From NCBI GenBank assembly GCA_964518405.1, contig CAZFGB010000028.1, positions 1 to 36,774 on the forward strand: 36,774 nt of DNA, given 5' to 3'. Positions 8,297-16,135 of this stretch are shown here, in pieces. A program made the position numbers and the translations under genes. Numbering within the stretch: the first letter of the stretch is position 1; the number at the start of each line of letters is the position of its first letter. Below the pieces are notes generated by a model. It made no database searches and had not been told where the DNA came from. It worked only from the letters and a program-made list of their open reading frames with translations. This DNA comes from VXNE01 sp964518405. GTDB lineage: Bacteria > Pseudomonadota > Gammaproteobacteria > Pseudomonadales > Azotimanducaceae.

Positions 8297-8317
8297 TATG
8301 GGCGGGGCCTGCCCATA
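8297..8317. other. Perfect 7-bp inverted repeat (hairpin)
   Basis: TATGGGC and GCCCATA flank the seven-base loop GGGGCCT. No T run follows on either strand, so it is not a classical terminator. It could be a regulator site or part of an RNA leader upstream of the RRM gene. Confidence 0.35.
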
Positions 8318-8541
8318 CTCTCCAATTGGCGCGTACGGGCCCCTCGCGGCTTCAATCGCGTTTTTGTCGCCCTTTTTTCGGGACTTTCGCCGGCATCCCG
8401 CCATTTGCGCGGGGCTGGCCCATGGGAGGGGTGGAATGGATTTGGACCACAATCGAATGTAGCAGTGCTTCGGAGCTATTCAGCCGTCGTTGAGTCAACT
8501 AGAGCAGCTTGAGGATCGGAGGAAAGGACGAAACCCGCCAC

Positions 8542-8547
8542 AGGAGG
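8542..8547 (+). promoter_or_regulatory. Ribosome binding site that fixes the TTG start of the RRM gene
   Basis: AGGAGG seven bases before TTG 8555. The next in-frame ATG (8576) would remove the first beta strand of the RRM, so TTG is the credible start. Confidence 0.65.
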
Positions 8548-8554
8548 CTTTAAG

Positions 8555-8818
8555 TTGAAAATATACATAGGAAACATGCCCTATAGCATCACCTCGGAGG
8601 AACTCGAGGCGCTGTTCGGAGAACATGGGCGCGTACAGGACGCGCAGGTGATCACGGACAGGGAAACGGGACGCTCCAAGGGATTTGGCTTCATCGACAT
8701 GCCGGATAACTCCGAGGCCGACGAGGCGATCAAGGCGTTGAACGGTACCCAGCTCAGCGGCCGGCAGATCACCGTGAACCAGGCGCGTCCGCGCCGGGAG
8801 CGGACCCGGCGGTACTAG
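8555..8818 (+). CDS. RRM-type RNA-binding protein (RNP-1/RNP-2)
   Basis: An 87-residue single RRM. The RNP-2 strand is KIYIGNM (residues 2-8) and the RNP-1 strand is KGFGFIDM (about 44-51); both keep the aromatic residues that stack on RNA bases. It resembles the small cold-induced RNA-binding proteins of cyanobacteria and proteobacteria, but the usual glycine-rich tail is replaced by a short basic end (RPRRERTRRY). Translation starts at TTG with an AGGAGG in optimal position. The 0.6 kb stretch upstream may contain a regulated leader. Its RNA targets are unknown. Confidence 0.9.
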   Translation: MKIYIGNMPYSITSEELEALFGEHGRVQDAQVITDRETGRSKGFGFIDMPDNSEADEAIKALNGTQLSGRQITVNQARPRRERTRRY

Positions 8819-8864
8819 GCCGCGGCCTGCCGGCCCGACAGACCCGCTCGGCGCCGGGCCGGGA

Positions 8865-8966
8865 TCAGGCACCCGCTTCGGGATAGCGCCGACGCATGTC
8901 GGCGACGGACTGCCGGATGAGATCCTCCAGGGCTCGCATGTCGATGCCCTGGAGTTTTCTCTTCAA
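8865..8966 (-). CDS. Possible 33-aa ORF downstream of trpC
   Basis: An open frame begins with TTG (8964-8966) just after the trpC stop and ends with TGA (8865-8867). It would encode 33 residues starting LKRKLQGID, mostly amphipathic helix (MRALEDLIRQSVADMRR). An internal ATG at 8937-8939 gives a 24-residue version. No good Shine-Dalgarno is visible apart from GAGAAGG inside trpC. I do not recognise it. It may be only the 3' untranslated region. Confidence 0.25.
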   Translation of the reverse strand: MKRKLQGIDMRALEDLIRQSVADMRRRYPEAGA

Positions 8967-8974
8967 CGCAGCCG

Positions 8975-9769
8975 TCAGGAGACCTTCTCGGGCGCTTGGA
9001 AGAACAGTTCGCGCAATGCGCGGCCGGGATCGCCGGTGCGCATGAACGCTTCGCCGACGAGGAACGCGCGGACGCCGGCGTCCCGCATGCGGCGGACATC
9101 CTCCCGGGTGCGGATGCCGCTCTCCGTCACGACGGTCGTTCCCTCGGGAACCTGGGCCAGCAGGGAAAGGGTGGTATCGAGGGACGTGTCGAACGTGCGC
9201 AGGTCCCGATTGTTGATGCCGAGGAGGGCCGGTGCCGACCGCAGGGCGTCGTCGAGTTCGCGCGCACCGTGCACTTCCACGAGGACGTCGAGACCCAGTT
9301 CTCCTGCAATTTCGGAGAACGATGCGACTTGCCCTGGATCGAGAACGGCGGCAATAAGCAGGATGCAATCCGCGTCGAGTTCGCGCGCTTCGAAAACCTG
9401 GTACTCGTCGATAACGAAGTCCTTGCGGAGCACGGGGAGACCCGCTGACGCCTTCGCCTTCGCCAAGTGTCCGTCCGCACCCTGGAAGAAGGTCTCGTCG
9501 GTCAGGACGGAAAGGCACGCGGCGCCGGCCGCCTCGTAGCTCCGGGCGATGGTCGCCGGATCGAAGTATTCGCGGATCACCCCCCTGCTCGGCGACGCTT
9601 TCTTCATTTCCGCGATCACTGCGGGGTTCCGGCGCTTGACGGCGGCGGCGAAGCCGCGCGTGGGCGCGGCGTGTTCCGCCGCAGCCCTCAGGTCGGCCAG
9701 AGGCCGTTTACGGCGCCGGTCCGCAAGTTCCTCCGCCTTTTGGGCAAGGATTCGGTCGAGGACCGTCAT
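8975..9769 (-). CDS. trpC: Indole-3-glycerol phosphate synthase
   Basis: Converts CdRP to indole-3-glycerol phosphate, the fourth step of tryptophan synthesis. The 264-residue protein is the monofunctional TIM barrel. Family blocks are VIAEMKKASPSRG (about residues 51-63, catalytic Glu and Lys), SVLTDETFFQG, LPVLRKDFVIDEYQ (catalytic Lys), LLGINNRDLRTF and VVTESGI. There is no TrpF domain, so phosphoribosylanthranilate isomerase must be encoded elsewhere. The ATG overlaps the trpD stop (ATGA), which fixes the start and shows translational coupling. It is the last clear gene of the bioB-trpG-trpD-trpC cluster. Confidence 0.96.
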   Translation of the reverse strand: MTVLDRILAQKAEELADRRRKRPLADLRAAAEHAAPTRGFAAAVKRRNPAVIAEMKKASPSRGVIREYFDPATIARSYEAAGAACLSVLTDETFFQGADGHLAKAKASAGLPVLRKDFVIDEYQVFEARELDADCILLIAAVLDPGQVASFSEIAGELGLDVLVEVHGARELDDALRSAPALLGINNRDLRTFDTSLDTTLSLLAQVPEGTTVVTESGIRTREDVRRMRDAGVRAFLVGEAFMRTGDPGRALRELFFQAPEKVS

Positions 9770-10791
9770 TGCCCGCTCATGAGACTCGACAGGCGCGCCA
9801 GTTCCCGCAAACGCTCCCCGGCCATTCCCGACGCGATCGCGTCCTGCGCCATCGCCACGCCGTCGGCCAAGCTGAGCGCTACGCCCGATACGTAGATCGC
9901 CGCCCCGGCATTGAGCGCGACGACATCCGACGCGGCTTCGTTCTCCCGGCTGAAGGCGGCCCTGATCAGCGCCAGGCTCTCGGCGGGAGACCCGGCTCGC
10001 AAGGTATCCGTGGAATGCGTCGACATGCCGAAGTCCCGGGGATGGACTGAGTATTCGGCGATCTCGCCGGACTTGCACTCCACCACGAGGGAAGGACCCG
10101 CGACCGATATTTCGTCGAGGCCGTCGCTATGCACGATCAGCGCGTGTTCGGCGCCGAGCAGCGCGGCCACTTCGCCCAGGGCCCGTTGCCAGGCGGGCGC
10201 GAACACGCCGATCACCTGGCGTTTCGCGTTTGCCGGATTGGTCAGCGGACCAAGCAGGTTGAAAACGGTGCGCACGCCGAGTTGCTGCCGGACAGGACCC
10301 GCGTGCCGCATGGCGCTGTGGTGCATCTGCGCGAACATGAAGCCGATGCCGAGTTCGGTGATGCATCGCGCGATCTGCTCAGGTGCCAGGGACAGGTCGA
10401 CCCCCGCGGCTTCGAGCACGTCCGCGCTCCCGCTTGCGCTGGTCATTCCCCGGTTGCCGTGCTTCGCCACATGCGCGCCGGATGCCGCCGCCACGAACGC
10501 CGCCGCGGTCGATACGTTGAACAATTTGGCGGAACCGCTGCCCCCGGTGCCCGCGGTATCGACGAGGTGGGGGACCGAAACATCCACCTTGAGGCTGACG
10601 GCGCGCATGGCCTCGGCGGCGCCCGCGATCTCCGCCGCCGTCTCGCCCGCCGTCCGAAGCGCCATCAGCACGCCGCCGATCTGCGCCGGCGTCGCCTCGC
10701 CGGCCATGATGATGTCGAACACGTCCCGCGCTTCCTCCCGGGAGAGATGTTCGCCGTTGGTCAGGCGCTCGAGGGCTTCGCGTATGTCCAT
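9766..10791 (-). CDS. trpD: Anthranilate phosphoribosyltransferase
   Basis: Transfers phosphoribose from PRPP to anthranilate. The 341-residue protein has the N-terminal helical domain and the phosphoribosyltransferase core. The glycine loop is DTAGTGGSGSAKLFNVST (79-96), followed by VAKHGNRGMTSASGSADVLEAAG. The first loop normally reads GTGGD; here that Asp is Ser (S85). FAQMHHSAM and RTVFNLLGPLTNPA are the usual anthranilate-site blocks. The ATG lies 15 bases after the trpG stop and the stop overlaps trpC. The Asp-to-Ser change is worth noting but the rest of the active site looks intact. Confidence 0.95.
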   Translation of the reverse strand: MDIREALERLTNGEHLSREEARDVFDIIMAGEATPAQIGGVLMALRTAGETAAEIAGAAEAMRAVSLKVDVSVPHLVDTAGTGGSGSAKLFNVSTAAAFVAAASGAHVAKHGNRGMTSASGSADVLEAAGVDLSLAPEQIARCITELGIGFMFAQMHHSAMRHAGPVRQQLGVRTVFNLLGPLTNPANAKRQVIGVFAPAWQRALGEVAALLGAEHALIVHSDGLDEISVAGPSLVVECKSGEIAEYSVHPRDFGMSTHSTDTLRAGSPAESLALIRAAFSRENEAASDVVALNAGAAIYVSGVALSLADGVAMAQDAIASGMAGERLRELARLSSLMSGQ

Positions 10792-10806
10792 GTGTCGACT
10801 ACCGTT

Positions 10807-11403
10807 TCAAGGTTGGCTAATGCCGGAAGCGCCAAGAAAATTGCGCAGCAGGTCATGTCCGACGCGGGTCATGAACGACTCCGGGTGGAACTGTACGCCT
10901 TCGACCGCGAACTCGCGATGCCTGAGGCCCATGATCTCGTCGTTCGAACCGTCTTCGAACCGTGTCCAGGCGGTGACTTCAAGGCAGTCGGGCAACGTTT
11001 CGCGCCTGACCACCAGGGAATGGTAGCGCGTCGCTTCGAAGCCGTCCGGCAGGTGTTCGAACACGCCGCCGCCGGCGTGGTATACGGCGCTCATCTTGCC
11101 GTGCATGACCCGGCGCGCCCTGACGACTTCGCCGCCGTACGCCCGGGCGATGCTCTGATGCCCGAGGCAGATGCCCAGGATCGGAATCCTGCCGCCGTAT
11201 CGGCGCACGGTATCGACGGAGATGCCGGCCTCGTCCGGGGTGCAGGGACCGGGGGAGATGACGATCCCGTCGGGCGCGATCCCCTTGATTTCGTCGAGCG
11301 TGACCTCGTCGTTGCGGCGCACGCATACCTCGGCGCCGAGTTCTCCGAGGTACTGCACCACGTTGTAGGTGAACGAATCGTAGTTGTCGATCATCAGGAT
11401 CAT
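10807..11403 (-). CDS. trpG: Anthranilate/aminodeoxychorismate synthase glutamine amidotransferase subunit
   Basis: Class I glutaminase subunit of 198 residues that supplies ammonia to TrpE (anthranilate) or PabB (aminodeoxychorismate). The nucleophile is C79 in LGICLGHQ, with H173 and E175 in QFHPES; VISPGPCTPDEAG is the oxyanion loop. It starts MILMIDNYDSFTYN, the usual family N-terminus. Position directly before trpD supports the tryptophan role, but TrpG and PabA are often one shared protein, and no trpE or pabB is visible here. It lies 88 bases downstream of bioB on the same strand. Confidence 0.94.
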   Translation of the reverse strand: MILMIDNYDSFTYNVVQYLGELGAEVCVRRNDEVTLDEIKGIAPDGIVISPGPCTPDEAGISVDTVRRYGGRIPILGICLGHQSIARAYGGEVVRARRVMHGKMSAVYHAGGGVFEHLPDGFEATRYHSLVVRRETLPDCLEVTAWTRFEDGSNDEIMGLRHREFAVEGVQFHPESFMTRVGHDLLRNFLGASGISQP

Positions 11404-11491
11404 CCGGCGAAGCCTACATCGAGGGTGATGTCGTCGTAGAACGGCGGATGAATCGCTGGACCCGCCGGCGCCGGCGAGCCGCGTCGCGCCG

Positions 11492-12448
11492 TCAGAGCGC
11501 CTGCGGCGCGAGGCCGAGTCCGTCGAACATCGCCATGTCCGAATCGAAGCTCGGGTTCGGCGTCGTCAGGAGCCGGTCGCCGCAGAAGATCGAGCCGGCG
11601 CCGGCGAGGAAGCAGAGCGCCTGCGCCTCTTCCGAAAGGTCGGTGCGCCCCGCCGACAGGCGGATGACCGAGCGCGGCATGAGTATGCGCGCCGCGGCAA
11701 TGCATCGAACCGTCTCCAGCGGCGAGATCGATTCGGTGCCGTGCATCGGCGTGCCTTCCGCCCGCACGAGGTTGTTGATCGGCACGGACTCCGGGTGTTC
11801 CGGCAGGTTGGCGAGTTGCACCAGCAGGCCGGCGCGGTCCTTGCGGGTCTCTCCCATGCCGATGATGCCGCCGCAGCAGACCTTCATCCCCGCGTCTCGC
11901 ACGTGGGCGAGGGTGTCGAGACGGTCCTGGTAGGTTCGCGTCGTGATCACTTCCCCGTAGTAGTCGGGAGATGTGTCCAGATTGTGGTTGTAGTAGTCGA
12001 GACCCGACTCGCCGAGGGCCCGCGCCTGATCCTCCGTCAGCATGCCGAGCGTGACGCAGGTCTCCATCTCCAGCTCCTTTACCGCTCGCACCAGTTCGCA
12101 CACCTTGCGGGTCTGCGAATTGGTGGGACTGCGCCACGCGGCGCCCATGCAGAACCGGGTCGCGCCCGCGTCGCGCGCCTTCTTCGCCGCTTTGACGACA
12201 TCTTCCGCGGGCAACAGGTTGTGCATTTCGACGCCGGTGTCGTAGTGAATGCTCTGCGGGCAGTACTTGCAGTCCTCCGGACAGCCGCCGGTCTTGATGC
12301 TGAGCAGCGTGCTGATCTGCACTGCGTTCGGCGCGTGATGCGCCCGGTGGATCGACTGCGCGGCGAACAGCAGGTCGTTGAGCGGCTGCGCGAACAGGGC
12401 CATGGCCTCGTCGATGGCCCAGTCGTGCCTGATACGCTGTTCGATCAT
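11492..12448 (-). CDS. bioB: Biotin synthase
   Basis: Radical SAM enzyme inserting sulfur into dethiobiotin. The 318-residue protein has the [4Fe-4S] motif GGCPEDCKYC (C56, C60, C63). RFCMGAAWR, ETCVTLGML and DAGMKVCCGGIIGMGE carry the auxiliary [2Fe-2S] cysteines, and the Arg ligand is in IRLSAGR. YNHNLDTSPDYY is the conserved substrate block. No other bio genes are adjacent. Upstream is a 140-base divergent region shared with the aminopeptidase gene; I see no clear BirA-type operator there. Confidence 0.96.
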   Translation of the reverse strand: MIEQRIRHDWAIDEAMALFAQPLNDLLFAAQSIHRAHHAPNAVQISTLLSIKTGGCPEDCKYCPQSIHYDTGVEMHNLLPAEDVVKAAKKARDAGATRFCMGAAWRSPTNSQTRKVCELVRAVKELEMETCVTLGMLTEDQARALGESGLDYYNHNLDTSPDYYGEVITTRTYQDRLDTLAHVRDAGMKVCCGGIIGMGETRKDRAGLLVQLANLPEHPESVPINNLVRAEGTPMHGTESISPLETVRCIAAARILMPRSVIRLSAGRTDLSEEAQALCFLAGAGSIFCGDRLLTTPNPSFDSDMAMFDGLGLAPQAL

Positions 12449-12588
12449 CCGTCCTCTCCTGGAACCTTGGCGCGTGAGCCTACTGAAACGTGCGCGCGAA
12501 GGCTACTGACGTTGTGCGCTGACGTTGCGCGTGGAGCACGATCCGACGCAGGATGGTCGATAAGAACTGAACAGCCTTCGGCGATGCG

Positions 12589-13791
12589 ATGCAAGCGTCC
12601 GGCGAACCCATCGACACAGTTGTCCCGATTCCGCGGAGGTGGTCACGCCTCTGGCGGACCGGCCTGATTTTCGCAGCGCCTTGGCTGGCGGGCGGCTGCG
12701 TGGCGTTTCAGTACTACACCCAGGCGGCCGCCGGACAGCTTGAAGTCCTGCGGACGAGCCGGACCGTCGAGTCGGTCATCGCCCATCCCGATACGGAGGC
12801 GGCATTGCGGGATCGTCTGCTGGTCGCGGAGGGAATTGTCGATTTCGCCGCGTCGGATCTCGGATTGGATCCGGGGAGCAGCTACCGGCGGTACGCGGCG
12901 CTTGGCAGACCGTTCGTCGTCTGGAACGTGTTTGCCGCGCCGCCGCTATCCCTCGATGGCCGTCGCTGGTGTTATCCCTTCGTCGGCTGTGTGCCGTATC
13001 GGGGCTACTTCGACCGGAACGCGGCCTTGAGAGCGGAGGCCCGGCTGGCGCGGCGAGGCTTCGAGACTTACGTGGCGGGTGTCTCGGCGTACTCCACGCT
13101 TGGCTGGTTCGACGATCCCCTGCTGAGCACGTTCATCGGCTGGTCGGAACCACGCCTGGCCGAACTGCTGCTGCACGAGATTTCCCACCAACGGATATGG
13201 GTGCGGGACGATGCGGCCTTCAACGAGTCGTTCGCGACGTTCGCCGGCGAGACCGGCGCGCGGCTCTGGTTCCGAAAAACGGGACGCGAGGCGGAGTTTG
13301 ACGGCTACGTCGCCTCCCGCCAAGGCTGGCAGCGGCTTCGGGCATTGCTGTTGGCCACCCGAGCGCAACTGGAGTCGGTGTATCGGGACGGAGGCGGCGG
13401 CGAGGAGTTGCGGTACCGACAGAAAGCCCAGGTACTCGAAGCGTTCCGGCGTTGCTATCGGCGGCACAAGCCCTCGCTGGGCGGCGGAGCTTTCGACGGG
13501 TTGGTGGAAAAGGTCAACAACGCCTACCTGTCCGCGTTCGGCACCTACACCGACTGGTATCCGGCATTTGCGGCGCTGTACCGGCGGGAGGGCGGTTGGA
13601 CGGCTTTCCTGGATGCGGCCGATGGCCTCGCCGATCTCGCCCCGGAAGAGAGGAATATCGCGCTTGAGGCATTGAAACCCAAGCGCCGCGCCAAGGGTGG
13701 TGAACGCGCGCTGATTCAATGCGGTGCCGGTTCCGGTTGCGTTGAGAACCACTTGACAGCAAGCGCCGTCTATCACGATGATAGGTTCTGA
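12589..13791 (+). CDS. Putative aminopeptidase lipoprotein (PF10023-like)
   Basis: The 400-residue protein starts with a 25-residue polar region, then a hydrophobic segment ending LAGGC, a lipobox with Cys37. The N-terminus resembles the family of putative zinc aminopeptidases that read CxxxYYxQAxxGQxxxL: here CVAFQYYTQAAAGQLEVL. The zinc site is LLLHEISHQ (H196, E197, H200), followed by FNESFATFAGE (E213 as third ligand candidate). It is therefore an outer- or inner-membrane-anchored periplasmic metallopeptidase. The last 40 residues (after LEALKP) are basic and Cys-containing and do not look like the family end. The gene directly borders the toxin-antitoxin pair, so the tail may have been altered by an insertion. 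No strong ribosome site is seen. Confidence 0.8.
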   Translation: MQASGEPIDTVVPIPRRWSRLWRTGLIFAAPWLAGGCVAFQYYTQAAAGQLEVLRTSRTVESVIAHPDTEAALRDRLLVAEGIVDFAASDLGLDPGSSYRRYAALGRPFVVWNVFAAPPLSLDGRRWCYPFVGCVPYRGYFDRNAALRAEARLARRGFETYVAGVSAYSTLGWFDDPLLSTFIGWSEPRLAELLLHEISHQRIWVRDDAAFNESFATFAGETGARLWFRKTGREAEFDGYVASRQGWQRLRALLLATRAQLESVYRDGGGGEELRYRQKAQVLEAFRRCYRRHKPSLGGGAFDGLVEKVNNAYLSAFGTYTDWYPAFAALYRREGGWTAFLDAADGLADLAPEERNIALEALKPKRRAKGGERALIQCGAGSGCVENHLTASAVYHDDRF

Positions 13792-13825
13792 AACGGTGCG
13801 AAGCGCGTTTCGAGGATCGCCTGTC

Positions 13826-14107
13826 ATGAGCGATGCAGTGTATGGGGCGGTCTTGGAACGGGTCCATGAGCTTGCTCAAGACACCTTCAACATAATATTG
13901 GACAGCCATGCGCAAGAGCGGATGGCTCAAAGAGACATTATTGATGCACAAGCGTTGAGGGTGCTGCGCGAGGGCAACCTACATGGCGAGTTGGAACTGG
14001 ATGGGGGCGATTGGAAGATGACGTTGGACAAGTATTGCTCTGGGCGGTTGGTGCATGTGGTCGTGGCTCTAGCCGGATCTCAGCTAATCGTCGTGACCGC
14101 ATACTAG
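13826..14107 (+). CDS. DUF4258 protein, likely toxin of a toxin-antitoxin pair
   Basis: 93 residues from an ATG preceded by GAGG about 10 bases upstream; an in-frame ATG at 13778 overlaps the previous gene and is less likely. SHAQERMAQRDI, DGGDWKMTLDKY and LVHVVVALAGSQLIVVTAY match the pattern I know for DUF4258 (HAxERMxxR, WK, VVxxxxxxVVTVY), a RelE/BrnT-like small fold. Base composition is clearly less GC-rich than the flanking genes, suggesting recent acquisition. It is followed 26 bases later by an XRE-type regulator with the domain layout typical of its partner. RNase or growth-inhibiting activity is inferred from family and context. Confidence 0.7.
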   Translation: MSDAVYGAVLERVHELAQDTFNIILDSHAQERMAQRDIIDAQALRVLREGNLHGELELDGGDWKMTLDKYCSGRLVHVVVALAGSQLIVVTAY

Positions 14108-14133
14108 AGTCTCCGGCGGGCGGGCAAGTAGAG

Positions 14134-14613
14134 ATGGAGAACCAACCGCATCACTATCGGCAGTGTGGGCTAGACCACGTGTACCTGGTCAATGGATTCG
14201 AACGCGTCGACACCAAGTACGGCGAGTCAATCAGAGTCCACGACATCGATGGACTGCACCGGGTGATCGGCATGCATCTGATCGAGCAGAAAAGGCCGTT
14301 GAGCGGCCCGGAAGTACGGTTCATTAGACACGAACTGGATCTTTCGCAGCGTGGGCTGGGTGCTCTTCTCGACAAGAGCGGCCAGACTGTGGCGCGGTGG
14401 GAGAAGGGTGAGGTCCAGATTGACGGCACCGCGGAACGGCTTCTGCGGTTGCTCTACAAGAATCACGCGCAACCTTCCGGTCACACAGCGATCAGGCAGA
14501 TGCTCGAGTCCCTGGCTTTGGTGACGCTCGCCGGGGGGCGCAAGGACGAGAGCAAGGTCCAGTTCGTCGAGGATGCCGCAGGTCGGTGGCACGAACAGTC
14601 CGCCATCGCGTAA
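14134..14613 (+). CDS. XRE/MqsA-like HTH regulator, likely antitoxin
   Basis: 159 residues. The N-terminal part (HYRQCGLDHVYLVNGF, then YGESIRVHDIDGLHRVIG) is the segment commonly found before the helix-turn-helix in DUF4258-associated regulators. The HTH is LDLSQRGLGALLDKSGQTVARWEKGE (about residues 68-93 when read through), the sequence-specific DNA-binding unit of the XRE family. It sits 26 bases after the toxin candidate on the same strand, so the order is toxin first. It probably binds both the toxin and the promoter of the pair. It ends 49 bases before the convergent hsdM stop with no obvious terminator between them. Confidence 0.78.
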   Translation: MENQPHHYRQCGLDHVYLVNGFERVDTKYGESIRVHDIDGLHRVIGMHLIEQKRPLSGPEVRFIRHELDLSQRGLGALLDKSGQTVARWEKGEVQIDGTAERLLRLLYKNHAQPSGHTAIRQMLESLALVTLAGGRKDESKVQFVEDAAGRWHEQSAIA

Positions 14614-14662
14614 GAGTATCGCCCTTCACGGCTTCCTTACCGAGCCACGGCCTTGGCGTGGG

Positions 14663-16135
14663 TCAACTCCCGCTCACCGCTTCAAAGCTGCTCAGCGCCG
14701 AGCGAAGGTTCTCCATGATCTCCTCCACGAGCACTTCCGGTTCCGGCAGGTTCTCCAGATCAGTCATGGAGGCGTCCTTCAACCAGAACACGTCGAGGCT
14801 GGCCTTGTCGCGCTCAAGAATCTCTTCCCGCGAGTAGGCGCGCCACCGACCATCCGCAGTGTCTTCGCTCCAGGTTTCCTTCCGGTTGTGGCGACTCTCC
14901 GGGTTGTAGCAGGCGACGAAATCCTCGAGGTGGGCGTAGGTCAGCGGCTTCTGTTTGAGCGTGTGGTGCACGTTCGTGCGATAGTCGTAGAACCAGACCT
15001 TGGACGTCTGCGGATCGGGACTGGCTGGACGGTTGTCGAAAAAGATGACGTTCGCCTTGACTCCCTGGGCGTAGAAGATGCCGGTGGGCAACCGGAGGAT
15101 CGTGTGCAGGTCCGTGGTTTCGAGGAGCTTGCGTCGGATGGTCTCTCCCGCGCCGCCCTCGAACAGAACATTGTCTGGCACGACGACTGCGGCGCGACCA
15201 GTCGTCTTCAGCATGGTTCGGATGTGCTGGACGAAGTTCAACTGCTTGTTCGATGTCGTTGCCCAGAAGTCCTGCCGGTTGTAGGTCAGGTCGTCGGTTT
15301 CCTGTTCGCCGTCGGCGTTGGTGAAACTCATCGAGCTCTTCTTGCCGAAGGGCGGATTGGCGAGGACGTAGTCGAACGTCTCCGGCGGCGGCGAGATCAG
15401 CGCGTCCGTTGGCGAGATGGCCGTATCCCCAGTGATCTCCCCGATGCCGTGGAGGAGCATGTTCATCAGGCAGAGCCGCCGGGTGCCCGCGACTATTTCG
15501 TTGCCGTGGAAGGTCGCGTTCTTGAGAAACGCTTTCTGCTCCCTGTCGAGCGAATGGTTGTTCGGGTCCGCGAGGAAACCGTGCGCGGCGAGGAAGAACC
15601 CTCCGGTTCCACAGGCGGGATCGGCGATGGTCCTGTTCGGTTCCGGGCGCGCGCATGCGACCATCGCCCGGATCAGGGCGCGGGGCGTGAAGTACTGGCC
15701 GGCGCCGGACTTCGTGTCCTCCGCGTTGCGTTCCAGCAGCCCCTCGTAGATGTCGCCCTTCACATCCGCGCCCAGCACCACCCAGTCGGTGCCGTCCACC
15801 ATCGCGACCAGGCGGGAGAGTTTGGCCGGGTCGGTGATCTTGTTCTGCGCCTTGGTGAAGATCTGGCCCAGCATGCCCCGTTGCTCGCCGAGCCTGCGCA
15901 GCAGCGTGACGTAGTGCGCCTCGAGTTCCGCGCCGCGGCGGCGGGTCAGGCTGGTCCAGTCGTAGCCTTCGGGGATGCCGATGTCGCGGCGGTATGGCGG
16001 CCTGGCGTATTCGTCCGCCATCTTGAGGAAGATCAGGTAGGTCAACTGCTCGAGGTAGTCGCCGTAACCGACGCCGTCGTCGCGCAGCGTCGTGCAAAAG
16101 CTCCAGACCCTGGAGACAATGGGCGCCGAACTCAT
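14663..16135 (-). CDS. hsdM: Type I restriction-modification DNA methyltransferase subunit (HsdM)
   Basis: A 490-residue N6-adenine methyltransferase. The N-terminal helical HsdM domain includes YLEQLTYLIFLKMADEY (about 27-43). The catalytic domain has GQYFTPRALI (147-156), the SAM motif DPACGTGGF (172-180) and the catalytic NPPF (260-263). Length is normal for HsdM and no break is seen. Target recognition should come from an HsdS subunit, but none is encoded on either side: downstream is the convergent antitoxin gene, upstream an AlbA_2 regulator. No HsdR is in the window either. The ATG overlaps the upstream gene's TGA (ATGA), so it belongs to that operon. It may be an orphan methylase or the remnant of a full system. 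Confidence 0.92.
   Translation of the reverse strand: MSSAPIVSRVWSFCTTLRDDGVGYGDYLEQLTYLIFLKMADEYARPPYRRDIGIPEGYDWTSLTRRRGAELEAHYVTLLRRLGEQRGMLGQIFTKAQNKITDPAKLSRLVAMVDGTDWVVLGADVKGDIYEGLLERNAEDTKSGAGQYFTPRALIRAMVACARPEPNRTIADPACGTGGFFLAAHGFLADPNNHSLDREQKAFLKNATFHGNEIVAGTRRLCLMNMLLHGIGEITGDTAISPTDALISPPPETFDYVLANPPFGKKSSMSFTNADGEQETDDLTYNRQDFWATTSNKQLNFVQHIRTMLKTTGRAAVVVPDNVLFEGGAGETIRRKLLETTDLHTILRLPTGIFYAQGVKANVIFFDNRPASPDPQTSKVWFYDYRTNVHHTLKQKPLTYAHLEDFVACYNPESRHNRKETWSEDTADGRWRAYSREEILERDKASLDVFWLKDASMTDLENLPEPEVLVEEIMENLRSALSSFEAVSGS

Larger units (their letters stand above)
7936..8554. other. 619-base stretch without a convincing gene
   Basis: Between the lipoprotein and the RRM gene. 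Short frames exist on both strands but none has a ribosome site with plausible protein composition. Two hairpins are visible: GGGGGCCG with CGGCCCTC (about 8045-8070, 7 of 8 pairs) and a perfect 7-bp stem at 8297-8317. The last roughly 100 bases contain two purine-rich tracts (GGAGGAAAGG and AGGAGG) before the RRM start and may be a long 5' leader, as is common for cold-inducible RNA-binding proteins. Confidence 0.5.

Noticed and set aside
8425..8465. Segment whose complement looks a little like a tRNA T arm (GGTCCAAATCC)
   Set aside because: No matching acceptor, D or anticodon stems could be found; likely chance or a very decayed remnant.
8158..8493. 111- and 90-residue plus-strand frames in the gap before the RRM gene
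   Set aside because: No ribosome site, no domain-like composition, and they overlap each other in different frames.
8829..8863. CCGGCCCG/CGGGCCGG inverted repeat between the RRM gene and the trp cluster considered as a bidirectional terminator
   Set aside because: Strong stem but a 17-base loop and no T run; position is suggestive but evidence insufficient for a feature.
12449..12588. Direct repeats CTGACGTTG upstream of bioB considered as a BirA operator
   Set aside because: They are direct, not inverted, and do not resemble the known biotin operator.
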